NCBI RefSeq assembly: GCF_023715615.1
Contig: NZ_JAMBOM010000003.1
Coordinates: forward strand, 307,463-371,462
DNA length: 64,000 nt
DNA from: Sporosarcina aquimarina
GTDB lineage: Bacteria; Bacillota; Bacilli; Bacillales_A; Planococcaceae
Direction of reading: 5' to 3'
Both the position numbers and the translations under genes were made by a program. This document shows positions 16,606 to 24,412 of the stretch, in pieces. The notes beneath the pieces are model-generated. The model was given only the letters and a program-made list of their open reading frames with translations. It was not told the DNA's origin and ran no database searches. Position 1 is the first letter of the stretch. Each line of letters opens with the position of its first letter.

Positions 16606-17484
16606 TTATTTTATAAGTTCTATAAATGATTTTGCAGCACGTGTTAATGGAACATTCTCTAAATAGCATAGGCCAATAATCCTCTTTGGAATTTCCTCTA
16701 CTAGCTGTATCTCATATAATTCTCCACTTTCTAAATAGTTCTTTGAGAACTCCTTGATCACACACGAAATCCCTAAATTTATTTTTGCGAATTCTAAAAC
16801 CAAATCAAAAGAGCCTAATTCAAATACAGGTGAAAATTGAAAACCCTTCTTTTCAAAGAATTGCTCTACAAACAATCGTGAATTCGACTTCTTTTCCAAA
16901 AAAATGAGTGGCATTCTCATTAAATACTCAAAACTAACGGGTTTTTCAGTAAGAGTTTTATATTTTTCTCCGCAAACAAAGATATCTTGAATTTCCTTAC
17001 AGGGTATGACTTGTAGATTTTCTTCATCGATTGGTAAATTACACACACCAATATCTACCTTTCCTGATTTAATTAAGTCACAAATTTCTGTTGTAGTTCC
17101 ATTTAATATATTTAATTTGATCCCAGGATACCCCTTATGGAATTTTTCCAAATAAGGTAATAAGAAATAGCGAGAGATGGTGTCTCCAACTCCAATACGT
17201 AATTGTCCGGTCTTTAATGATTTAAATTCTAAAAGTTTGTCTTCTGCGGCGTTTATGATTCCCAATGCTGACTTAATATGCTCATTTAACAGGTTTCCTT
17301 CATTTGTTAATACTACTCCCTTTGAGGTTCGATGGAAAAGCAGAATATCTAATTCTTTCTCCAATTTCGATATTGCTTGACTAACAGCTGGTTGCGTCAT
17401 GTATAGTTCTTGTGCTGCTTTTGAAAAACTTTGATTAGAGCTAACAACGTTAAATATTCTGTATAAATCCAATTTCCCTATCAT
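16606..17484 (-). CDS. LysR-family transcriptional regulator
   Basis: 292 residues. The N-terminal winged helix-turn-helix (SFSKAAQELYMTQPAVSQAI, residues about 19-38) is typical of LysR, followed by a linker helix and a two-lobe effector domain starting around LRIGVGDTISRYFLLPYLE. AAGGAGAG precedes the ATG. It is divergent from the CofE-like gene 135 bases away, and two palindromes lie in the gap. LysR proteins usually activate the divergent gene on effector binding; that is the inferred role here. Confidence 0.87.
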   Translation of the reverse strand: MIGKLDLYRIFNVVSSNQSFSKAAQELYMTQPAVSQAISKLEKELDILLFHRTSKGVVLTNEGNLLNEHIKSALGIINAAEDKLLEFKSLKTGQLRIGVGDTISRYFLLPYLEKFHKGYPGIKLNILNGTTTEICDLIKSGKVDIGVCNLPIDEENLQVIPCKEIQDIFVCGEKYKTLTEKPVSFEYLMRMPLIFLEKKSNSRLFVEQFFEKKGFQFSPVFELGSFDLVLEFAKINLGISCVIKEFSKNYLESGELYEIQLVEEIPKRIIGLCYLENVPLTRAAKSFIELIK

Positions 17485-17495
17485 ATAAGCTCTCC

Positions 17496-17543
17496 TTATA
17501 TCTGATATAATGAATATTAATTTTACTTATATCACGTTATAAG
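17496..17543. promoter_or_regulatory. Palindromes in the LysR/CofE-like divergent promoter
   Basis: TTATATC-T-GATATAA (17496-17510) is a perfect 15-bp palindrome. CTTATA (17526-17531) and TATAAG (17538-17543) form a second site with 6 bases between. Spacing of about 30 bases is compatible with a LysR tetramer footprint. Confidence 0.45.
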
Positions 17544-17618
17544 GGTATAGTAAACATATAATGTTTATATATATGGACATAATTATATAAAACATACTCA
17601 CTTAGAGGAGAGATTAAA

Positions 17619-18809
17619 TTGACAAGAGCCGTTGGAACAGTAGTTCGTGGGCTTCGTAGTCCCATCATCAACCAAGGTGATAATATGGAACAAATCACTG
17701 TTGAAACAGTATTAAATGCAGCAAAGGTCGAAGGTTTTTCGATAGAGGATCGCGATATTGTTACAATTACTGAATCCATTGTCGCTCGTGCGCAAGGAAA
17801 CTATGCAACCATTGATCATATTGCATCAGATATAAAAACTAAATTCGGTGATGATACAATTGGTGTCATCTTCCCAATTCTTAGTCGTAACCGATTTGCA
17901 AACTGCTTGAGAGGGATTGCAAAAGGAGCAAAAAAAATAGTCTTAATGTTAAGCTATCCTTCTGATGAAGTGGGCAATCACCTGGTAGACATCGATGAGC
18001 TGGATGCGAAAGGCATCAATCCATGGACAGATGTATTAACTGAAGCCCAGTTCCGTGAACATTTCGGTTATGGCAAACACACTTTCACAGGTGTTGATTA
18101 CATTGAATACTATAAATCCTTGATTGAAGCTGAAGGTGCAACTTGTGAAGTAATCTTCTCTAATAATCCAAAAACAATTCTGGACTATACAAAGAACGTG
18201 TTAACTTGTGATATTCACTCACGCGTAAGGACAAAACGTATATTAACAAACAATGGTGCTGAAAAAGTATATGGCCTAGATGATGTTCTTTCAAAACCAA
18301 TTAACGGTAGCGGCTTTAATGAAGCCTATGGTCTACTTGGTTCAAATAAAGCAACGGAAGACAGTGTCAAACTATTTCCGAACAACTGCCAACCAGTTGT
18401 TGATGGAATTCAAGCAAAAATTAAAGAATTAACTGGTAAAACTATTGAAGTAATGGTTTATGGCGATGGAGCATTTAAAGATCCTGTGGGTAAGATTTGG
18501 GAGCTTGCGGATCCAGTAGTATCACCTGCTTATACAAAAGGACTTGATGGTACTCCAAACGAAGTGAAACTAAAATACTTGGCAGATAATAACTTCTCTC
18601 ATCTTCAAGGTGAAGAGTTAAATCAAGCTATTACTGAATTCATCCAGAATAAAAAAGAAGACCTCGTAGGTTCAATGGAAGCACAAGGCACTACACCTCG
18701 TAAACTAACTGACCTAATTGGATCTTTATCCGATTTAACTTCAGGAAGTGGAGATAAAGGTACTCCAATTGTCTATATTCAAGGTTACTTCGATAACTTT
18801 ACAAAATAA
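17619..18809 (+). CDS. Coenzyme F420-0:L-glutamate ligase (CofE)-like protein
   Basis: 396 residues. The N-terminal VRGLRSPIINQGDN and the stretch RDIVTITESIVARAQGN match the F420-0:gamma-glutamyl ligase fold, in which CofE adds glutamate to F420-0 using GTP. In Firmicutes that do not make F420, proteins of this family occur with unknown substrates, probably as amide or gamma-glutamyl ligases. No other F420 genes are in the window. The start is TTG at 17619, preceded by GAGGAGAG with 6-base spacing. It pairs with the divergent LysR gene and ends at a strong terminator. Together they make one module between att-like sites D and C. Confidence 0.75.
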   Translation: MTRAVGTVVRGLRSPIINQGDNMEQITVETVLNAAKVEGFSIEDRDIVTITESIVARAQGNYATIDHIASDIKTKFGDDTIGVIFPILSRNRFANCLRGIAKGAKKIVLMLSYPSDEVGNHLVDIDELDAKGINPWTDVLTEAQFREHFGYGKHTFTGVDYIEYYKSLIEAEGATCEVIFSNNPKTILDYTKNVLTCDIHSRVRTKRILTNNGAEKVYGLDDVLSKPINGSGFNEAYGLLGSNKATEDSVKLFPNNCQPVVDGIQAKIKELTGKTIEVMVYGDGAFKDPVGKIWELADPVVSPAYTKGLDGTPNEVKLKYLADNNFSHLQGEELNQAITEFIQNKKEDLVGSMEAQGTTPRKLTDLIGSLSDLTSGSGDKGTPIVYIQGYFDNFTK

Positions 18810-18820
18810 ACTCATCATAA

Positions 18821-18856
18821 AAGGATGTCTCTTTAGTCGAGACATCCTTTTACTTT
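18821..18856 (+). terminator. Terminator after the CofE-like gene
   Basis: AAGGATGTCTC (18821-18831) pairs with GAGACATCCTT (18839-18849), followed by TTTACTTTTTC. Confidence 0.85.
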
Positions 18857-18931
18857 TTCTTATGTTACGGATCCACTATCCATCTCACGTTAGTTGGTCA
18901 TCTACTTTGCTATTGCAAATACTGCTTATTT

Positions 18932-18958
18932 AAAACGCATTTACTTATGAAGTACTAG
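18932..18958 (-). other. att-like site C
   Basis: On the minus strand CTAGTACTT then CATAAGTAA then ATGCGTTTT. The right half agrees with sites A and E; the left half is diverged (17 of 27 overall). It overlaps the stop codon of the DHA2 transporter gene, much as the rlmH site overlaps the rlmH stop. Confidence 0.5.
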
Positions 18959-20364
18959 TTACTTAATTTCTTATTTGCCTCTTTTTTATTTCTAGGAACA
19001 AACCAAACCACAATAAATGCAAGAAGCGCTACAACAAACATAAAGAGATAAGTCGTATTTACTGCTGCTACATAGCCCTCACTTGTTTCAATTGAAATCT
19101 TGGTTAATTGCATCGAGTAAATCGTCACAATGACCGCCGTACCAATTGCTCCAGCTAATTGACGCGTCGTATTGTTAATAGCAGAGCCATGGGAGACTAA
19201 TTCTCTAGGTAAAGCATTTAGAGCTGCTGTATTTAATGGCATTGTGATAAATGCTAATCCAATGCGTAGAATAATCGTACGAACAAGTATATAAGCATAC
19301 GAAGTAGAAGATGATAAATCAATGACTGCCCACATCGACAATGCAATGAAGCTCATTCCCACAATAAATAAAGGTTTTGCACCGTATTTATCAAACAATT
19401 TTCCTGTTACCGGCGATAACATAGCATTAATAATAGCACCAGGTAACAATAATAACCCTGCTTCAAATGCGGTAAAACCACGGCCGTCCTGTAAATACAT
19501 CGGTAATAAAATTAGGTCCGCATACATTAAAATCGTAATCGCAATATTTACAATGGTCGTCATCGAAAACATTTTGTATCTAAATACCGATAAGTTTAGC
19601 AATGGATCACTCGAAGACATTTGACGCTGACAAAATAGCATTGTAACCAACAATCCTAAAACAATTATCGTTACAATAAGCCAGTCCCCCCATCCTCGGC
19701 TACCTGCACTACTAAAGCCAAATAATAAAAAGCCAAAGCCTACAGTGGAGTAAATGACACTCAGCCCATCCATTTTTACCTTCGTCGCCTCTGCTACGTT
19801 CAATAAATACTTATAAGCCACTAAAATAATGATTGCCACAAATGGAATTAACCCAATAAAAAGCCATCTCCATGACATATATTCAACGATAAATCCTGCA
19901 ACTGTAGGGGCAATGGCTGGAGCAAAAATAATCGCAAATCCCACTTTCCCCATAACTTTACCGCGTTCATCTACTGAATATAAGAAAACAATAACTGTCA
20001 TCATTAACGGAATAATAATTCCTGCACCGACAGCTTGAATCATACGTCCCGCTAATAACACCCCAAAATTCATAGCACACGCAGCAACAATAGAACCCAC
20101 TAATAAAAATACCATCGAGCTAATAAATAATTGACGTGTTGAAAAGCGTTTCATTAAATAAGCAGTAATCGGAACTAATACACCATTCACAAGCATAAAA
20201 CCGGTAGCCAGCCACTGGATGGTTGTCGGTTTCACATCAAAAATAACCATTAAATCACTCAACGCAACATTGAGCAATGTTTGATTTAAAGTAGAAAAAA
20301 AGCATCCTGCAATCATGACAATTAGCAGTAGCTTCCTTGTTTCTTTAGATATTTCGTTTTGCAT
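18955..20364 (-). CDS. DHA2 family (14-TM) multidrug efflux MFS transporter
   Basis: 469 residues. Fourteen hydrophobic segments are expected from the length and pattern. Motif C of drug/H+ antiporters is recognisable around GFAIIFAPAIAPTVAGFIVE, and the motif A region around LMKRFSTRQLF. The EmrB/QacA-type family exports cationic drugs or other small molecules using the proton gradient. AGGAG is 7 bases before the ATG at 20364. It is divergent from a TetR gene, the usual repressor-pump pair. The last codons overlap att-like site C. Confidence 0.85.
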   Translation of the reverse strand: MQNEISKETRKLLLIVMIAGCFFSTLNQTLLNVALSDLMVIFDVKPTTIQWLATGFMLVNGVLVPITAYLMKRFSTRQLFISSMVFLLVGSIVAACAMNFGVLLAGRMIQAVGAGIIIPLMMTVIVFLYSVDERGKVMGKVGFAIIFAPAIAPTVAGFIVEYMSWRWLFIGLIPFVAIIILVAYKYLLNVAEATKVKMDGLSVIYSTVGFGFLLFGFSSAGSRGWGDWLIVTIIVLGLLVTMLFCQRQMSSSDPLLNLSVFRYKMFSMTTIVNIAITILMYADLILLPMYLQDGRGFTAFEAGLLLLPGAIINAMLSPVTGKLFDKYGAKPLFIVGMSFIALSMWAVIDLSSSTSYAYILVRTIILRIGLAFITMPLNTAALNALPRELVSHGSAINNTTRQLAGAIGTAVIVTIYSMQLTKISIETSEGYVAAVNTTYLFMFVVALLAFIVVWFVPRNKKEANKKLSN

Positions 20365-20395
20365 GATCAAACTCCTAACTCAATTATAGTTTTAC

Positions 20396-20406
20396 GACAC
20401 AATGTC
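20396..20406. promoter_or_regulatory. Candidate operator upstream of the DHA2 pump
   Basis: GACA-CAA-TGTC palindrome lying close upstream of the pump's -10-like TATAAT (minus strand). A related ATAGACAG occurs near 20513, next to the TetR gene start. Suggestive only. Confidence 0.3.
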
Positions 20407-20531
20407 TATAAAGTATAATAGCAAGAAACTCACAAGATTGACCATAAACAATATAGCACCAACTGTCGACTAATCAACAATCAAAAATGAAGTGTAGATA
20501 AAATCAACTATGATAGACAGGAATGTGAAAA

Positions 20532-21071
20532 ATGACTAAAAAAGAAGATCCCCGATCCATTCGGACCCAAGAAATGTTAAAAAATGCTGCATTAACACTT
20601 TTAAATGAAGGAGTGCTCATTTCTCAATTATCCGTGCAAAAGGTAACGCACAGAGCGTTGTTAAATCGAACTACCTTTTATTTGCATTATCGAGATATAG
20701 ACGATCTGGTTTCTCAATTAATGCAGGATGTTTTACATGAGCTAACCAACCAAATTGAAGGGCTCATTCAATTGAAGGACAACAATAAACAAATACAATT
20801 GGTTCAATTACTAGATTATCTTTATACACAAAGACATCATCTACTCATACTTTTTCAACTCGAGCAATTTGAAAAGCATTTGTTTAGTTTGATCAAAAAA
20901 CTAATTGAAAAACGTAGAATGAACACCAGCATAATCCCTACCGAATTCTATGTCGATATTGACATTAGAACAGCTTCTTTAGTAGGTATCATCATGTGGT
21001 GGTTAAAAAATGGCTTGCATCTAAGCTCGGATTACATCGCTGATCAAATTAACCTCATGTATAAATCTTAA
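20532..21071 (+). CDS. TetR-family regulator, probable repressor of the DHA2 pump
   Basis: 179 residues. The N-terminal HTH is at residues about 10-55 (IRTQEMLKNAALTLLNEG, then HRALLNRTTFYLHYRDIDDL). The C-terminal domain resembles TetR_C_8-type small regulators. The ATG is preceded by GACAGGAATGTG. Divergent transcription from the pump implies local repression, relieved by a pump substrate. The pump and regulator fill the module between att-like sites C and B. Confidence 0.82.
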   Translation: MTKKEDPRSIRTQEMLKNAALTLLNEGVLISQLSVQKVTHRALLNRTTFYLHYRDIDDLVSQLMQDVLHELTNQIEGLIQLKDNNKQIQLVQLLDYLYTQRHHLLILFQLEQFEKHLFSLIKKLIEKRRMNTSIIPTEFYVDIDIRTASLVGIIMWWLKNGLHLSSDYIADQINLMYKS

Positions 21072-21114
21072 TTATCTTCAAATTGGACCACTATAAATTA
21101 AGTGGTTGGTAGAA

Positions 21115-21141
21115 AAAACAGACCTACTTATGGTAAAGTTC
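21115..21141 (-). other. att-like site B
   Basis: On the minus strand GAACTTTAC then CATAAGTAG then GTCTGTTTT; 19 of 27 positions agree with the rlmH end. A small hairpin (ACCACT 21087-21092 / AGTGGT 21101-21106) precedes it, echoing the hairpins beside sites A and E. Confidence 0.5.
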
Positions 21142-21271
21142 ACCATTGTCTATCTTAATGAGGTTTTAATCTAAAACTTTGTGCTCTTCACTGGTAAATG
21201 CTTCTATTTTTTCTAAAGATAGAATATACTATAACGATGTACTTATTATTTTTGATATGGAGTGGATACCT

Positions 21272-21592
21272 ATGATAATCGTTACGACCGAGAATATTGC
21301 TAATCATCAAATCACAGAAGTGCTAGGTCCCGTATTTGGTTTAACCGTAAGAGCAAGAGGAATTGGCAAAGACATCGTCGCTTCTCTAAAAGGACTAGTA
21401 GGTGGAGAAATCAATCAATATACAGAAATGCTGGAAGATGCCAGAAAGCAAGCAATGGATCGTATGGTTCAAAATGCTACAGCAATGGGAGCAAACGCTA
21501 TTATTATGATGCGTTTTGACTCTGGAGAAATCGGTCAAAATATGAGTGAAATTGTAGCCTATGGAACAGCAGTTATTGTAGAAAAGAAATAA
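21272..21592 (+). CDS. YbjQ/UPF0145 family protein
   Basis: 106 residues from the ATG at 21272, with GGAG 9 bases upstream. This is the usual length of the family; the longer open frame to 21179 adds a non-homologous tail. Family features: IIVTTENIANHQITEVLGPVFG at the start, and the segment around residues 60-85 (MVQNATAMGANAIIMMRFDS). UPF0145 proteins form pentamers and have been called heavy-metal-binding domains, but the role is unproven. Four bases separate it from the next small gene, so they form an operon. It lies in the module between sites B and A. Confidence 0.85.
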   Translation: MIIVTTENIANHQITEVLGPVFGLTVRARGIGKDIVASLKGLVGGEINQYTEMLEDARKQAMDRMVQNATAMGANAIIMMRFDSGEIGQNMSEIVAYGTAVIVEKK

Positions 21593-21595
21593 CGA

Positions 21596-21829
21596 ATGAA
21601 ATGGATTATAGGATTTTACGGTATCCAGTTTCTCATTCTGATTGTCTTAATATTTGGATCCTGGTTCATATGGGATCGTCGTTTCAAAACAAAACATGGC
21701 AACCAAGTACCAAAAGGATTTATACGGACAAATGAGATTTCTATTGATCCAATTACAAATAAAAGACTCGTCGTTTATTTTAATCCACAATCCGGCGAAC
21801 GCTTTTATAAAGAGGAAAATAAAAATTGA
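21596..21829 (+). CDS. Small single-TM membrane protein
   Basis: 77 residues. One TM segment (about residues 4-26, rich in Ile/Leu/Phe) is followed by a basic stretch (WDRRFKTKHGNQVPKGF) and a soluble tail with RTNEISIDPITNKRLVVYFNPQSGERFY, which reads like a small beta domain. It starts 4 bases after the YbjQ-like stop, so it is translationally linked to it. The function is unknown; a membrane partner for the YbjQ-like protein is a guess. Confidence 0.65.
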   Translation: MKWIIGFYGIQFLILIVLIFGSWFIWDRRFKTKHGNQVPKGFIRTNEISIDPITNKRLVVYFNPQSGERFYKEENKN

Positions 21830-21954
21830 CTAAGTGTCTGTTTTAAATTGACCCTGCCAATTTTTTTATAACGAAAATCGCTTTTTACATGGGAAGATGT
21901 ACAAAAGATACTACGCTCATTAACTAAAACTGCCGTTATTGAATTTAACTACAT
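21830..21954. other. Short region between the small membrane protein and the hairpin
   Basis: AT-rich; no gene seen. It contains no terminator other than the hairpin that follows. Confidence 0.3.
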
Positions 21955-22006
21955 GAAAAGGACCACCTAAAACGCTGACGCTTCAACGTTTTAGGTGGTC
22001 CTTTTC
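21955..22006. terminator. 20-bp perfect inverted repeat between rlmH and the module array
   Basis: Arms at 21955-21974 and 21987-22006 are perfectly complementary (outer GAAAAGG, inner AAAACG) with a 12-nt loop. It can terminate rlmH and the convergent ybjQ-like operon. It sits only 3 bases from the att-like site A. Confidence 0.8.
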
Positions 22007-22009
22007 ATA

Positions 22010-22035
22010 AACTGCACTTACTTATGATACGGTTC
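22010..22035 (-). other. att-like site A at the rlmH 3' end (SCC-type attB position)
   Basis: On the minus strand GAACCGTAT then CATAAGTAA then GTGCAGTT; it includes the last rlmH codons (Pro-Tyr-His-Lys-stop). In staphylococci SCC elements integrate at exactly this place in rlmH (orfX). Confidence 0.7.
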
Positions 22036-22497
22036 ATTCCTCATAATTCTAAACCCTCGATATACCTGCTCCAACAAAATCAGCTTCATCAACTGATGCG
22101 GGAATGTCATTTTCGAAAACGACAGCAGCTCATCTGCTCTCTTGTAGACATCTGCATGTAATCCCAAGGAACCGCCAATCACAAAGGTGATTTTGCTTTT
22201 ACCATATGTCATGAGTGATTGCAGATTTTCTGCTAGCTGCTCGGATGTTTTCTGTTTTCCTTCAATCGCTAGTGCAATGACGTGGGTATCTGGTGAAACT
22301 TTCGAAAGAATGCGGTCTGCTTCTTTTTTCTTCACAATTTCCATGTCGGCCTCGCTGAGTTGCTCGGGTGCTTTTTCATCCGCCACTTCGATCAACTCGA
22401 TTTTGGCATATGCACCGAGTCGCTTTGTATATTCCTCGATGCCCATTTTCAAATACTTCTCTTTCAGTTTTCCTACCGTTACAATTGTAATATTCAC
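22018..22497 (-). CDS. rlmH: 23S rRNA (pseudouridine1915-N3)-methyltransferase RlmH
   Basis: 159 residues, the family length. It is a SPOUT methyltransferase with the knot region FVIGGSLGL and the C-terminal MRNEPYHK ending that is almost invariant. It methylates pseudouridine 1915 in helix 69 of 23S rRNA on assembled ribosomes, using S-adenosylmethionine. The start is GTG at 22497 with AGGTGG 8 bases upstream; the longer frame adds an unrelated tail. The 3' end is the integration site of SCC elements in staphylococci, and several copies of it lie downstream here. DnaA boxes cluster directly upstream. Confidence 0.95.
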   Translation of the reverse strand: MNITIVTVGKLKEKYLKMGIEEYTKRLGAYAKIELIEVADEKAPEQLSEADMEIVKKKEADRILSKVSPDTHVIALAIEGKQKTSEQLAENLQSLMTYGKSKITFVIGGSLGLHADVYKRADELLSFSKMTFPHQLMKLILLEQVYRGFRIMRNEPYHK

Positions 22498-22576
22498 AGC
22501 CTTGTCCACCTTTTTTGAAAAGTTATACACCGAAGTTATACACATATCCACAACCGCTTCTAGATGTTGTGCCCGA

Positions 22577-22741
22577 TTATATGTTCGTCACAAGATAGAC
22601 AGGTGGTACTTCACAGTAATCACATGTTGTGGATAACTTCTCACCTTCTGTTATTGGTTCCATACTCGGAAATGTCTCCTCTTTCGCAACAAATTCATCA
22701 AGTGCCCGGTTTATATGGGTTTCACAGCTATGAATTTTCAT
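22577..22741 (-). CDS. yyzF: Small CxxH/CxxC protein (YyzF-like)
   Basis: 54 residues from the ATG at 22741, preceded by GAGGTG. One metal-binding pair is CETH near the start, the other CDYC near the end ([14 protein letters not shown]). The family is a short Zn-binding type conserved beside rlmH and htrA in Bacillales, with no known function. The longer frame to 22840 has no ribosome binding site and crosses DnaA boxes. Confidence 0.8.
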   Translation of the reverse strand: MKIHSCETHINRALDEFVAKEETFPSMEPITEGEKLSTTCDYCEVPPVYLVTNI

Positions 22742-22825
22742 ATTATTCACCTCTTTTTCATTTTTATTTCCCCACAGAGTTATGCACAAATTTTCAGTTT
22801 TATCCACAAACGTAGATTTGTTGAT

Positions 22826-22872
22826 AAAAAAAGCAGACACAATAGCTATTTTTCTGCTATCGTGTCTGCTGT
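22826..22872 (-). terminator. Terminator of the walRKHIJ-htrA transcription unit
   Basis: On the minus strand AGCAGACACGATAGC pairs with GCTATTGTGTCTGCT, followed by TTTTTTT. Confidence 0.85.
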
Positions 22873-22906
22873 GGATAACTAAATAGTTATTTTATGCACA
22901 TGTGCA

Positions 22907-24211
22907 CTAGAACGAGTTTCCATCTTTCAAAACCATTTCAATTGTGACAGGTTTCCCATCGCGATAGACTTTCATCGTCATACTATCGCCGACTTTCTTT
23001 TCGTTGTACAAGTGCTTGCGCAACGTCACCATGTCTTCAATCGGCTCTCCGTCCATTTCTACAATTGTATCATATTTTTGGACTCCTGCAGTTTGTGCTG
23101 GTGTATTGCGGAAGACTTCTGTAACCACAACCCCATTTTTAACGTCTTTGGGTAACTTCAGCACGCTCTGCTGTTGAACAGGGATATTTCTTAAGTCAAG
23201 TAGTGATACACCCATTGTAGGACGATTCACTTCACCTGTCTGTTCAAGTTGCTCAATGACTGGTAAGGCTAAGTTGATAGGGATTGCTAGACCAATTCCT
23301 TCTACCGTCTCCTCCGTAATTTTCATGGAATTAATGCCAATCAGCTGGCCCGCCATATTGATAAGAGCTCCACCTGAGTTTCCAGGGTTAATGGCTGCAT
23401 CGGTTTGGAGAACGTCCGCTTGCCAGTCAACGGCGCCATCTGAGTTAATGTCGATAGGAATCGAACGGTCTTTACCTGAGACCACACCTACTGTGACGGA
23501 ACCAGAAAAACCAAGACCTAACGGATTCCCAATCGCAATAACCGTTTCGCCACGTTTTAACGCATCAGAATCTCCGAACTCCATAGTTGACGTTATATCT
23601 TTGTCGTCAATTTCAACAACCGCAAGATCTGTCCATACGTCACTTCCAATTAACTTACCTGCCATCTTCGTTCCATCATCAAGTGTTACTTCTAATACTT
23701 CTGCATCTTCGACAACATGATGATTGGTCACGATATAGGCTTTCCCATTTGCTTTCTTGTACAGGACACCAGATCCTGTTCCAATTGCTTGTGGTGTGTC
23801 AGATTGGGTCCAGAAATCTTGACCACGTTGTAAATTTGTAATCCCAACAACTGCGTCGGTTGATTTTTCCACGACTCCTGTTAAATCACTGTCGATGTCT
23901 ACACTCACTTGCTTGGAGCTTCCCGAGTCCTTTACTGTTCCCTTCGTCTTATTGTCATTATCATCCGATCCACCTACGGTAAACATGAGCAACCAGACGA
24001 GCAGACCTCCTATGATGGCTCCAAATAATGCAGGCAAAAATCCACCTCGTCGTTTTGGTGGCTCTGGAGGTGGCGGTGGAGTCGTATTTTGTGCTCGGTA
24101 CATGGTCTCGCTCTGTGGTGTTTCATAATTCTTCTCTTGTTGTGGTTCACTCAGCGGGTCCAATGATGACCTCGATTGTTCCTCTTCCCGATCCCTGTTG
24201 TAGTCGTCCAT
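22907..24211 (-). CDS. htrC: HtrA/DegP-like serine protease (HtrC/YycK type)
   Basis: 434 residues. A hydrophilic cytoplasmic N-terminus with a Pro-run (TTPPPPPEPPKRRGG) is followed by one TM segment (about 57-79) and a trypsin-like domain outside the cell. The catalytic triad is visible: His in TNHHVVEDAE, Asp in SDVWTDLAVVEI, Ser in PGNSGGALI. A PDZ domain occupies about 330-425. It degrades or refolds misfolded exported proteins at the membrane surface. AAAGGA is 8 bases before the ATG. It lies downstream of walJ, separated by a terminator and a tandem repeat, so it probably has its own promoter. Confidence 0.9.
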   Translation of the reverse strand: MDDYNRDREEEQSRSSLDPLSEPQQEKNYETPQSETMYRAQNTTPPPPPEPPKRRGGFLPALFGAIIGGLLVWLLMFTVGGSDDNDNKTKGTVKDSGSSKQVSVDIDSDLTGVVEKSTDAVVGITNLQRGQDFWTQSDTPQAIGTGSGVLYKKANGKAYIVTNHHVVEDAEVLEVTLDDGTKMAGKLIGSDVWTDLAVVEIDDKDITSTMEFGDSDALKRGETVIAIGNPLGLGFSGSVTVGVVSGKDRSIPIDINSDGAVDWQADVLQTDAAINPGNSGGALINMAGQLIGINSMKITEETVEGIGLAIPINLALPVIEQLEQTGEVNRPTMGVSLLDLRNIPVQQQSVLKLPKDVKNGVVVTEVFRNTPAQTAGVQKYDTIVEMDGEPIEDMVTLRKHLYNEKKVGDSMTMKVYRDGKPVTIEMVLKDGNSF

Positions 24212-24412
24212 GGCTCTCGTCCTTTCGATTCCATTCTCTCTTTACACTTTACCCCATTCTGATAATTTTAAAAGAAATATGGGGACTTCTATAAAAAAGA
24301 CGATGGAATGGAGTGAATCGTTCCCATTTAGGAAGTTATAACGAATGGATAACTCGAGTTTTGTAACTATTATATTTTTGTGAAGTGTCTTCTAAGAGGG
24401 AGTGTCCGGGTT

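Larger units (their letters stand above)
22523..22900. promoter_or_regulatory. DnaA-box cluster around yyzF
   Basis: Boxes matching TTATNCACA: 22536-22544, 22780-22788, 22800-22808 and 22892-22900 on the plus strand; 22628-22636 and 22870-22878 on the minus strand. One-mismatch boxes lie at 22523-22531 and 22544-22552. Bacillus subtilis has a DnaA-box cluster at the same locus (yydA, the rlmH homolog). Confidence 0.7.
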
